A stretch of 12,953 nt of DNA, taken from NCBI GenBank assembly GCA_031287585.1, contig JAITST010000537.1, positions 1-12,953 of the forward strand, in the 5' to 3' direction. The number at the start of each line of letters is the position of its first letter. Positions within the stretch are counted from its first letter, which is position 1. This document shows positions 1 through 5,990 of the stretch, piece after piece. The stretch comes from Planctomycetaceae bacterium. Its GTDB lineage: Bacteria; Planctomycetota; Planctomycetia; Pirellulales; Thermoguttaceae. Both the position numbers and the translations under genes were made by a program. The notes beneath the pieces were generated by a model, which was not told the DNA's origin, searched no databases, and saw only the letters and a program-made list of their open reading frames with translations.

Positions 1-2
1 CT

Positions 3-188
3 TGTGATTTTCTTGGAAACAAATTAAAAGATAAATTTATTTTGTTTTCAGAACTTTCACATACTATTGATTGTAAGGCGTTAAATTTTACCTTATATGG
101 AGATGATTTAGTTGGTGTAATGTTCGGAAAAGTTTTTGGACATATACAACAAAGCAATGAACGAGTTTATATAATCGCAATTACTTAA
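3..188 (+). CDS. C-terminal end of an unrecognised protein (partial)
   Basis: The frame starting at position 3 is open from the window edge to a TAA stop at 186-188, giving 61 residues of what should be the end of a longer protein. The other two forward frames close within the first 30 bases. The peptide is mixed hydrophobic and charged, ends in a run of beta-prone residues (VYIIAIT), and has no motif I recognise. The stretch is AT-rich compared with the later metabolic genes. No ribosome-binding site or promoter for another gene appears in the roughly 220 bases after the stop. Alternative: a chance open frame in AT-rich DNA, since only 61 codons are visible. Confidence 0.45.
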   Translation, partial: CDFLGNKLKDKFILFSELSHTIDCKALNFTLYGDDLVGVMFGKVFGHIQQSNERVYIIAIT

Positions 189-409
189 CAACGCAAAAAG
201 TGTATTGAAGAAAAGCGTAAGGGGCGAACGTGCAACACAAAAATGCTAACGAAACCACCAACCACTTCATAAGTCAAACAAATCACGTAAGCCCAAGTTT
301 TAACGTCAATGTAAAATCAAAAAAACATATCTTATTCCACCCCATTCCGCGTCCAGCTTTTGCAGACCAGTGCTGTCCACCGCTTATGTCATACACAATC
401 TACCCCTAA

Positions 410-438
410 TTGACACTTTTGTTTTCCTGCTGTATAAT
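410..438 (+). promoter_or_regulatory. Consensus sigma70-type promoter of the hemerythrin gene
   Basis: A perfect -35 box TTGACA (410-415) and a perfect -10 box TATAAT (433-438) are separated by exactly 17 bases, the ideal housekeeping-sigma spacing. Transcription would begin near 445, giving a leader of roughly 75 bases before the ATG at 522. This is the strongest promoter-like sequence I see in the window. No obvious operator palindrome overlaps it. The stretch upstream (189-409) has no supportable gene or repeat. Confidence 0.8.
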
Positions 439-521
439 CGTCTTCATAAATTCGCTGAAACTCGGGTAGGTGTTTACTCGTGTCGGCGGATAATCTCAAT
501 TATCGAAAGGACAAGAGTGTC

Positions 522-926
522 ATGGCATTCGTTTGGTCAAAAGACATTGAAACAGGTAACACTATCATTGACGGTGAACACAAGGAATTGATTAAGGCAA
601 TCAATGATATGTTAGAAGCGTGTCTGGCAGGACATGGACGCGAGCAGTTGGCGAAGACAGTTGATTTTCTGGAATCGTACACCGCTAAACATTTCAGTCA
701 CGAGGAAGAACTGCAAGTCAAGTATGGCTATCCCGACCACCAGAATCATCACAAACTTCACGAAGGTTTCAAGAAGTTTGTTCACGATGTTTCGGTCGAA
801 TCGAAAACCGTACCGTCAACAACGTTGGTCGGGAAAGTAACTCATGGTATCGGCGATTGGCTGGTAGGTCACATCAAAGCGGAAGACACCAAAGTCGCGG
901 CACACATTAAGAGCAAGGTAACGTGA
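522..926 (+). CDS. Bacteriohemerythrin (di-iron oxygen-binding protein)
   Basis: This encodes a 134-residue single-domain hemerythrin, a cytosolic four-helix-bundle protein that binds O2 at a non-heme di-iron centre and serves in oxygen sensing, storage or delivery. All the ligand positions expected for the family are visible: H20 (GEHKEL), H57 and E61 (HFSHEEE), H76 and H80 (HHKLH), and H117 with D122 (HIKAED). The family hallmark KYGYP after the second helix is present (residues 67-71). The length matches free-standing bacteriohemerythrins, and no sensor or output domain is attached. I chose ATG 522, preceded by GAAAGGA; an in-frame GTG at 480 would add 14 poorly hemerythrin-like residues. 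A consensus promoter lies upstream at 410-438, and the gene appears monocistronic, with about 257 non-coding bases before the next gene. Presence in this genome suggests micro-oxic or fluctuating oxygen exposure (inference). Confidence 0.92.
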   Translation: MAFVWSKDIETGNTIIDGEHKELIKAINDMLEACLAGHGREQLAKTVDFLESYTAKHFSHEEELQVKYGYPDHQNHHKLHEGFKKFVHDVSVESKTVPSTTLVGKVTHGIGDWLVGHIKAEDTKVAAHIKSKVT

Positions 927-986
927 TTGGTTAAATCTGATTATTGTTTTTTGTAGGTGGAGTTACATTATTAACCTACCTTTTGC

Positions 987-1029
987 TGTTTCATTTCCAG
1001 TTTAATTTATTCAAACTGGGAATGAAACA
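987..1029. repeat. Long intergenic hairpin between the hemerythrin and MoxR genes
   Basis: A 17-base arm (987-1003) pairs with 1013-1029 around a 9-base loop. Sixteen pairs are Watson-Crick, and one position is T opposite G, which is a wobble pair in RNA. No T-tract follows on either strand, so it is not a canonical intrinsic terminator. It lies 60 bases past the hemerythrin stop, inside an in-frame upstream extension of the MoxR reading frame that I regard as non-coding. It could be a Rho-type or processing hairpin that protects the hemerythrin mRNA end, or a structured leader of the MoxR message. Confidence 0.6.
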
Positions 1030-1183
1030 CGGTAAGTTGAATTGCGAAAGGCATCTTCTAATAACCCGCATCAAAGCAGCAAACCCGTACCTCTTTACAT
1101 CTCTGTTTGAACCAGTTAGAATGGTTGGCTGTTTGTTCGGTATTTTGTTTCTTTCTCAACTAACTCTCACTTCATTCATTATT

Positions 1184-2215
1184 ATGACAGACGTTATCAA
1201 CAAACTCGCGTCGGCTCGCGAGACTATTTTGGAACAACTTTCGCAGGTTATTGTCGGGCAGACGGACGTTATTGACGAGTTGCTCATATCGGTTTTCAGT
1301 CGCGGGCATTGTCTTCTCGAAGGCGTGCCGGGACTCGCGAAAACGTTGATGATTAGCACACTCGCCCGTACTCTCGACCTGTCGTTCAGCCGTATTCAGT
1401 TCACGCCTGACCTTATGCCCGCAGACATTACCGGTATCGACATCATCGAGGAGAACAAAACTTCCGGCAGCCGCGACTACCGTTTTCTGCAAGGACCGCT
1501 TTTCGCGAATATGGTTCTCGCGGACGAAATCAACCGCACACCGCCGAAAACCCAATCGGCGTTACTCGAAGCGATGCAGGAGCGGCGGGTGACGGTTGGT
1601 CGAATTCAGCACGCTCTGCCCGACCCGTTTTTCGTACTCGCGACGCAAAACCCGATTGAGCAGGAGGGAACGTATCCGTTACCTGAAGCACAGCAAGACC
1701 GTTTTATGTTCAAGGTTTTCGTGCGTTATCCTGACTTCAACGACGAGTTTGAAATCGTGCGGCGGACGACGGCGGTTGAGAATGATGAACTGAAACCGGT
1801 ATTGAGTGGTGCGGAGATTATTGAGTTGCAGAAGATTGTACGTCAGGTACCGGTGAGCGATCACGCGATACGATACGCGCTGGCGATAGTACGGCAGACG
1901 CGGGTTTCGGAGAAGGTTGGAGTGCCGGAGATTGTCGAAGAGTACGTAGCGTGGGGAGCGGGACCGCGAGCGGTGCAGTTTTTAGTGCTGGGTGCGAAGG
2001 CAAGGGCGTTGCTGGCAGGACGTTCGCACGTAATCTGTGAAGACATTCAAGCACTGGCGAAACCGGTACTGCGGCACAGACTGGTAATGAGTTTCCTAGC
2101 CGAAAGCGAAGGAATGACAGCCGACAAACTAATCGAACAACTGGTAACAGAAACACCAATAAAAGAAGATGACCTACTACGCGATGCCCGCTTCCAAAGT
2201 TTATTTGCGGGGTAA
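1184..2215 (+). CDS. MoxR-family AAA+ ATPase
   Basis: This encodes a 343-residue cytosolic AAA+ ATPase of the MoxR group, chaperone-like enzymes that help assemble or activate metal-containing or von Willebrand-domain partner proteins. Visible motifs are Walker A GVPGLAKT (47-54), Walker B VLADEINR (111-118), sensor-1 ATQNP (153-157), then EGTYPLPEAQQDRF (161-174) with the usual arginine-finger region, and a helical lid through the C-terminus. The length is normal for the family. The frame stays open upstream to 944, but that extension encodes an unrelated hydrophobic stretch and contains a 17-bp hairpin, so ATG 1184 (MTDVINKLAS) is preferred; no clear Shine-Dalgarno precedes it. MoxR genes usually sit ahead of DUF58 and VWA-domain genes. 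Here the next gene is convergent and metabolic, so the MoxR gene stands alone and its client cannot be read from context. Confidence 0.93.
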   Translation: MTDVINKLASARETILEQLSQVIVGQTDVIDELLISVFSRGHCLLEGVPGLAKTLMISTLARTLDLSFSRIQFTPDLMPADITGIDIIEENKTSGSRDYRFLQGPLFANMVLADEINRTPPKTQSALLEAMQERRVTVGRIQHALPDPFFVLATQNPIEQEGTYPLPEAQQDRFMFKVFVRYPDFNDEFEIVRRTTAVENDELKPVLSGAEIIELQKIVRQVPVSDHAIRYALAIVRQTRVSEKVGVPEIVEEYVAWGAGPRAVQFLVLGAKARALLAGRSHVICEDIQALAKPVLRHRLVMSFLAESEGMTADKLIEQLVTETPIKEDDLLRDARFQSLFAG

Positions 2216-2222
2216 AGAGAAA

Positions 2223-2242
2223 CCGCAATCTCACGATTGCGG
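2223..2242. terminator. Shared hairpin between convergent genes
   Basis: CCGCAATC (2223-2230) pairs perfectly with GATTGCGG (2235-2242) around a TCAC loop, giving an 8-bp stem in the 50-base gap between the MoxR stop (2215) and the minus-strand MetF-like stop (2266). Read on the minus strand, the stem is followed by a T-rich stretch (TTTCTCTTT), as expected of an intrinsic terminator for the minus-strand gene. On the plus strand no T-tract follows, so termination there would be weaker. Confidence 0.65.
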
Positions 2243-2265
2243 CTCTGACGAGAACGAAAATCGCA

Positions 2266-3771
2266 TTACTCATCCTTCGCCGAATGGTCGCGGTCGAGAT
2301 AAAGATTCGCCCACGCACTTGTTCCTTTCAATGCCGCGTTGTAACATATCGGCGGCGCGTTGACAAAATCGTCCCATTCGCCAAAATATTTCAAACGGTC
2401 ATACGCAATCGCCCAAATACAATCTTTGTCGTCCGCTTCGCAGCGTCCGTTGTTCGTGCCGCCGCAAGGACCGTTCCGCATATTTTTGGAACAGCGGTTC
2501 ATCGGACAACGATACGCCGTGTCGGGCAAACCGCAATCGCCGCAATCCGTGCAGCCGTACATCAGATTTTTGCCGCTGTACTCAATTTGATGCAAACTTT
2601 GTTCAACACAACTGCGGACGGACGTTTTCTTCTCCAAAAATTGATAGAATCTTTTGAACGCGGAATACAAACCGTGTCCTTTGTGAAATGCCAACGCGTG
2701 AACGCAACGCGAAAAACGGTAAAACAAGTTGACATGTTTTGTCCGCTTGAAAGGCGAAGCGGTATGGGGCGAATAAAAAAACTCGTTCGGTTGACTGTAT
2801 TGAATTTCGTCGTAAAACGTTTTCCAATCATTTTCGGCGTAAGAGTTCGCGAGGTCGATGATTTCAAAGAACGATTCCGGTTTGGCAACTCCGCCAATGT
2901 GCGCCGCCGAAAATCCCAAACCCTTGAACACGGCAATTTGTTTTGCGGCGAGTTCCTTGAAAAATTGTTTTCCCTTGTCGGCACCGGCGGTGTATTTTTC
3001 GAGCGTCTGAATTAAGGAATCGGCAACGACGCAGCCCGCAAGTTTGCCCGTGTTAAACATTTTGGCAACCGCCTTCGTTAAGACATACACGTTTCCGATC
3101 AAAGACGCGGCGCAACCGTGTTCTTGCAGAAAAACTTGGATGTCCTTAAACTTTCGCATATCATAACCGAGTTGCGGAAGCACCCACTTCGCACCGGCTC
3201 GGACTTTTTTCAGCAGTTTTGCGTACTGTGGTATCAGTTCGTTTTCGTTTCGCTTGAACGGATTGACCGCGCAGCCCGCAAAAAAATGAGTCGGCGGCAG
3301 CGGAGCCGGTTCCCGTTTGCGGTTCAGGACGGGCAAGCCGTTGTTCATCGCCGTTATCATTTCGAGCAGCAAAACGGAATCAATATCGAACACGCTGCTG
3401 CTCAATGTCGGAAAGCCGTCGGTCGGCAAATCGCCGGACAAAGCCAGCACGTTCTCGAAACCGTCGGCAGCGTAACGCCAAAGTTGCGTCTCCAATCCGG
3501 CACGGTTAAAATCTTTGCAGGAAAGGTGAATCACAAGATTTTGACAGTTGTCGGCGAGTTTCGCGGCGAGATAGTCCGGCGGCAACATCGGATTTCCGCC
3601 CGGATTGTCCGTGATAGAAATGTAATTGATTCGTTCGTCGGCGAGCAATTCCTTCGCCAAGTCCGCAAACGATCCCGCCGCGCCGCTGGGAATCCCACGC
3701 GATGTTACAACCTCCGCTCCGAGAGCGAAATAAGACGAATCCGTAATGGCTTGTTGAAATGAAGTTTTCAT
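2266..3771 (-). CDS. Methylenetetrahydrofolate reductase with fused MTHFR_C (MetF-MetV-like)
   Basis: This encodes a 501-residue cytosolic protein with two parts. Residues 1 to about 300 resemble the MetF TIM barrel that reduces 5,10-methylene-THF to 5-methyl-THF. E20 sits where the MetF catalytic glutamate is expected, followed by SITDNPGGNP, then HLSCKDFNRAGL, and FENVLALSGD in the flavin/folate-binding position. Residues from about 380 form a cysteine-rich MTHFR_C-type domain with C407, C410, C413, C422, C427, C436, C444 and C451, a likely metal or Fe-S site like that of the MetV subunit of acetogen-type reductases. ATG 3769-3771 is only 8 bases from a TATAAT box, implying a very short leader. 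The gene converges on the MoxR gene and ends 24 bases from a shared hairpin. No other folate or methionine gene is adjacent. The role in one-carbon metabolism is firm at family level; the electron donor is unknown. Confidence 0.87.
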   Translation of the reverse strand: MKTSFQQAITDSSYFALGAEVVTSRGIPSGAAGSFADLAKELLADERINYISITDNPGGNPMLPPDYLAAKLADNCQNLVIHLSCKDFNRAGLETQLWRYAADGFENVLALSGDLPTDGFPTLSSSVFDIDSVLLLEMITAMNNGLPVLNRKREPAPLPPTHFFAGCAVNPFKRNENELIPQYAKLLKKVRAGAKWVLPQLGYDMRKFKDIQVFLQEHGCAASLIGNVYVLTKAVAKMFNTGKLAGCVVADSLIQTLEKYTAGADKGKQFFKELAAKQIAVFKGLGFSAAHIGGVAKPESFFEIIDLANSYAENDWKTFYDEIQYSQPNEFFYSPHTASPFKRTKHVNLFYRFSRCVHALAFHKGHGLYSAFKRFYQFLEKKTSVRSCVEQSLHQIEYSGKNLMYGCTDCGDCGLPDTAYRCPMNRCSKNMRNGPCGGTNNGRCEADDKDCIWAIAYDRLKYFGEWDDFVNAPPICYNAALKGTSAWANLYLDRDHSAKDE

Positions 3772-3779
3772 AGGATATG

Positions 3780-3785
3780 ATTATA
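3780..3785 (-). promoter_or_regulatory. Extended -10 promoter of the MetF-like gene, near-leaderless
   Basis: On the minus strand, TATAAT is preceded by TGC, making an extended -10 element (TGCTATAAT). No good -35 lies 17 bases upstream, which fits extended -10 promoters. The -10 ends only 8 bases from the ATG at 3771, so a typical start site gives an mRNA with a leader of 0-3 bases. The same module recurs at 4568-4573. Confidence 0.6.
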
Positions 3786-3812
3786 GCATAAACTTACATA
3801 GAAAAACACCTT

Positions 3813-3830
3813 CCGGTTGGCGCGCCAACC
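3813..3830. repeat. Palindromic repeat copy 1 (one end trimmed), likely terminator of the NfeD-like gene
   Basis: CCGGTTGGCGCGCCAACC is the 20-bp palindrome found elsewhere in the window, missing the last GG on its right side. It can fold with arms GGTTGG/CCAACC and a CGCG loop. On the minus strand it lies 43 bases past the NfeD-like stop and is followed by GGAAGGTGTTTTTC, a T-tract suited to intrinsic termination. Just to the right, GATAAGATT occurs twice in tandem (3842-3859). Confidence 0.7.
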
Positions 3831-3873
3831 AAAGTTTTTTAGATAAGATTGATAAGATTGACCGAATGGAAAT

Positions 3874-4533
3874 TTAATAACACGGCTTATCTTCTTTTTC
3901 AATCGTTTCGGTATCTTCGCTTTTTCTTTCGACTTCGATTGAAGCGAATGTTACTTTTTGCACAATAACAGGAGTGCCTATATTGAATCCGCCACGTAGC
4001 AGCGTACCGTTTGAATAAGGCGCGGCATCGAATTTTTCGGAATCGATCTCAATAGTCACGCCAAACTGGAAAGTTTCAATAACGAGCCCTTCTTTACCAA
4101 GAAGAGATCGGTGTTTAGGGTATTCTTTTATCAAAAAACAAGTCGTCAAAAATAGTGCATAATAATAGGGAAGCATGAGAATAATAAGTAGTATGAGCCA
4201 TCCCAAACCGTAATAGTAATCATCGTGAAAAGCAGCGGAAACACTTCCGAACAGGAATAAAAAAAACAGTATTTCTCTGACCAGCGAACTTGAAATCCAA
4301 AGTTGAGATACAAAAAAATAGAGGATTGAAAAACCAATACCCAAAAATATCGAATGACAGTAATTGACAAAGTTGGAATGTTTTTGCAAGATTTCTCTAT
4401 TGACATCCATATCAAGCCAAGTCAGCCCCAAAACAATCATTGCTAAAAAATATGCCCAAAAAACAAAGGTACCCAACAACGCGGCAAGCCAATTTGGAAA
4501 AGGACATCGATACGGCGATTCTTTGAATATCAT
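3874..4533 (-). CDS. NfeD-like integral membrane protein with C-terminal OB-fold domain
   Basis: This encodes a 219-residue membrane protein with four predicted transmembrane segments near residues 16-38, 60-80, 86-102 and 109-135. A soluble C-terminal domain (about 144-203) follows, whose pattern GKEGLV, G-x-x-IEID, FDA, LLRGG, G-x-PVIV matches the NfeD OB-fold. NfeD proteins work with SPFH/flotillin-type proteins in membrane organisation and quality control. This is the short type, lacking the ClpP-like protease domain of long NfeD proteins. The last 16 residues are highly charged. ATG 4531-4533 is preferred over an in-frame TTG at 4563 because a TATAAT box at 4568-4573 would place transcription start at about 4561, inside the TTG codon. 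No SPFH partner gene is adjacent, which is unusual. A palindromic terminator-like hairpin lies 43 bases past the stop. The family assignment rests on pattern recognition only. Confidence 0.68.
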   Translation of the reverse strand: MIFKESPYRCPFPNWLAALLGTFVFWAYFLAMIVLGLTWLDMDVNREILQKHSNFVNYCHSIFLGIGFSILYFFVSQLWISSSLVREILFFLFLFGSVSAAFHDDYYYGLGWLILLIILMLPYYYALFLTTCFLIKEYPKHRSLLGKEGLVIETFQFGVTIEIDSEKFDAAPYSNGTLLRGGFNIGTPVIVQKVTFASIEVERKSEDTETIEKEDKPCY

Positions 4534-4567
4534 AGGATTAGGTGATTCAAGATTTTCGTACAAAATG

Positions 4568-4573
4568 ATTATA
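4568..4573 (-). promoter_or_regulatory. Extended -10 promoter of the NfeD-like gene
   Basis: On the minus strand, GTGCTATAAT gives an extended -10 element almost identical to that before the MetF-like gene; both are preceded by GTAAGTTT and followed by CAT. A start near 4561 gives a leader of about 28 bases before the ATG at 4533. The palindrome and a T-tract lie directly upstream, so the module reads as hairpin, T-tract, promoter. Confidence 0.55.
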
Positions 4574-4598
4574 GCACAAACTTACGAAAAAAAGCATT

Positions 4599-4618
4599 CC
4601 GGTTGGCGCGCCAACCGG
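4599..4618. repeat. Palindromic repeat copy 2 (complete 20 bp)
   Basis: This is a perfect palindrome, CCGGTTGGCGCGCCAACCGG (8-bp arms, CGCG loop). T-tracts follow on both strands: CGTGTTTTTTTT on plus and AATGCTTTTTTT on minus. It lies between the start of the minus-strand NfeD-like gene and the start of the plus-strand orphan gene, so no gene end explains it as a terminator. That makes it the odd member of the family. Confidence 0.8.
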
Positions 4619-4700
4619 CGTGTTTTTTTTGTTATACTCTTGATACTTTGAAATTTGGCTTTTTATTTGTAGTGCGAAACCCAATTTTGAAAAAGTCCAG

Positions 4701-5228
4701 ATGTTAAAATTAACAACTCATCAAATTATACAAACCATGAAAAGAATTGATTTTATCTCAAATGATTTTCAGCAATTTCTTGATAACTTGCCCAAAGAAA
4801 GCCTTAAGGTCTTATTAGTGCAAGCACTCGAAATACTCAAAGAAAAAGAGTACAGATATAATGATAGAATACAGAAAGCAATAAAAAAATGGTATCTTTT
4901 ATCTTCACAAGATATAGAATACTCAAATATTTTATATGATTATGCTCATGAAGCGGATTTAAAGTACCAACAATTCGTATCTAAAAATGATTTAAACGAA
5001 GAAGATAAATGTTTTTTTCGTGAAATGTGTATATGGAATGGACTTGCCGGGCTATTTCAGATGGATGAGTTGGATCACTCAAAAGTCTATTCGGTACTTT
5101 ATGATTTTTCACATGGCGTGGCAGATTTAAATACTTTTGCACACCAGTTGGAAGATCGAACAAAAACAGCACTATACGTATCACTTCCACAAAGTGCATC
5201 TTTTGGCAGAGCATTATTTTGCCGATGA
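4701..5228 (+). CDS. AT-rich hypothetical protein
   Basis: This encodes a 175-residue protein I do not recognise. It is soluble (no transmembrane segment or signal peptide), mostly helical in character, rich in Lys, Glu, Asp, Tyr and Phe, with acidic-helix stretches such as ESLKVLLVQALEILKEKE (residues 33-50). An in-frame ATG at 4737 (MKRIDFISND) is an equally good start; neither has a clear Shine-Dalgarno. Base composition is distinctly more AT-rich than the flanking metabolic genes, which suggests recent acquisition. It is bracketed by two complete copies of the 20-bp palindrome (4599-4618 and 5271-5290). The last 20 or so residues overlap another open frame (from 5137), so a late frameshift cannot be excluded. 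Size and composition would fit an immunity-type or small accessory protein, but I see no motif to support that. Confidence 0.6.
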   Translation: MLKLTTHQIIQTMKRIDFISNDFQQFLDNLPKESLKVLLVQALEILKEKEYRYNDRIQKAIKKWYLLSSQDIEYSNILYDYAHEADLKYQQFVSKNDLNEEDKCFFREMCIWNGLAGLFQMDELDHSKVYSVLYDFSHGVADLNTFAHQLEDRTKTALYVSLPQSASFGRALFCR

Positions 5229-5270
5229 GAGACTGGAAGTTAATCCGGTAAATCCTGTCAAAAATCAAGC

Positions 5271-5290
5271 CCGGTTGGCGCGCCAACCGG
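5271..5290. repeat. Palindromic repeat copy 3 (complete 20 bp)
   Basis: This is an exact copy of CCGGTTGGCGCGCCAACCGG, 43 bases past the orphan gene stop and 73 bases before the YidC-like start. No strong T-tract follows on the plus strand (AGTCAATTTC), so its strength as an intrinsic terminator is doubtful. A candidate promoter (5308-5335) follows, repeating the hairpin-then-promoter order seen at copies 1 and 2. Confidence 0.8.
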
Positions 5291-5307
5291 AGTCAATTTC
5301 AATAACC

Positions 5308-5335
5308 TTGCAACAATCTTTAATCCGTGTAGAAT
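5308..5335 (+). promoter_or_regulatory. Candidate promoter of the YidC-like fragment
   Basis: TTGCAA (5308-5313) and TAGAAT (5330-5335) are separated by 16 bases, near consensus for a housekeeping sigma factor. A start near 5342 gives a leader of about 21 bases before ATG 5363. No Shine-Dalgarno is evident in that leader. Confidence 0.4.
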
Positions 5336-5362
5336 ACCACTTTTACAATATTAACACGATCT

Positions 5363-5641
5363 ATGCAGTCTTTACTCCCCGACAACCGCCGATCCTTTCG
5401 GGAACGCAATACGTTTTTTCTTCTCCTGATCATGGGTGTGCTTTTCATTCAGTTTATCGCGCCGCCGCAGCAAAAGCCGAATATCGATAATCCGGTCGAC
5501 AACAAAAACGCTGCCGCGAAAAAAGATGACGCTTCGCTGACCGAAGAGAAAAAAGAAACAACGTCGGAAAAACCGGTTGGCGCGGTCAAAGAAGCGGCTT
5601 CATCGGATCGCCCAGCGTTGTCGATTCGACGAGAACTTTAA
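5363..5641 (+). pseudogene. Truncated membrane protein, YidC-like N-terminus
   Basis: This is a 92-codon frame with a basic N-terminus (DNRRSFRERN), one hydrophobic segment (residues about 17-33, ending FIAPP) and a charged, low-complexity Lys/Glu/Asp/Ala linker. The layout (basic start, first membrane helix ending in a proline-rich boundary, disordered linker) resembles the N-terminus of YidC, the membrane protein insertase, but the periplasmic beta domain and five-helix core are absent. The final part, from about residue 78 (AASSDRPALSI), is antisense to a transposase fragment, so the original reading frame seems to have been cut near 5585-5596. Alternatives: a small secreted or membrane-anchored lipoprotein-like peptide, or a complete short protein. 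The YidC identity is tentative, because only the least conserved part would be present. Confidence 0.4.
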
Positions 5642-5917
5642 GAGCAGATAAGAGATTTTGATATTTGGAAGAGTTCTTCTTTCTGCCGTCGCCGGGTTTG
5701 CGGCAACGGTTCCCATCAACGGATTCAATACTTTGTAATTCTTGGATACCGTTACGAATAGATTGCCGATGAATACCGGTGGCTTCGTGGACGGCAGAGA
5801 CTCCGCCGCGTCCGAGTTCATGACTTCGGTTGCCGCCCAAAGACGTTTTGTCCGCTCGTCAAAGAACAGTGCTCTTGTCCATGTCGGCGTTGTAGCATCT
5901 TGCCAATTTTCAGACAA
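5586..5917 (-). pseudogene. Frameshifted N-terminal fragment of an ISAzo13-type transposase
   Basis: Two overlapping minus-strand frames together give one recognisable protein. Frame A (from TTG 5917) carries FFDERTKRLWAATEVM. Frame B continues with ELGRGGVSAVHEATGIHRQS, then RKPGDGRKK and ESTTLGDPMKPL. In ISAzo13-family transposases these blocks follow each other as DER-RRLWAA-EA, LGRGGI--V--ATG-----I, RR-GGGRK, and T-GDPM-PL. The frames join if one base (G after ATG, near 5819-5821) is restored, so the gene has a single-base deletion. It also stops right after GDPMKPLL, before the RWT-x-KS block and the catalytic core, so only about 110 of roughly 400 residues remain. I see no terminal inverted repeats. 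It is antisense to the end of the YidC-like frame and is a dead relic of an insertion. Confidence 0.7.
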
Positions 5918-5990
5918 GAGCAGTTTGGGGACGAATTATTGTTTTACGGATGCTTAGATATCAATTTTCAACCGTAACGGGTATATGTTT

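Noticed and set aside
370..591. Plus-strand 73-codon frame over the hemerythrin promoter and start
   Set aside because: It overlaps a perfect promoter and the first part of the clearly coding hemerythrin frame; the peptide has no family features.
2284..3015. Plus-strand 243-codon frame
   Set aside because: It is antisense to the MetF-like gene, whose motifs and cysteine cluster are unmistakable; the arginine/valine-rich peptide is typical of a shadow frame.
3842..3859. Tandem GATAAGATT x2 as a regulatory site
   Set aside because: It is only two 9-base units past the end of the NfeD-like gene; too little to support a function.
5137..5490. Plus-strand 117-codon frame bridging the orphan gene and the YidC-like start
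   Set aside because: It runs through the 20-bp palindrome and the candidate promoter; probably chance, although its first 30 codons could be the true end of the orphan gene if a frameshift exists.
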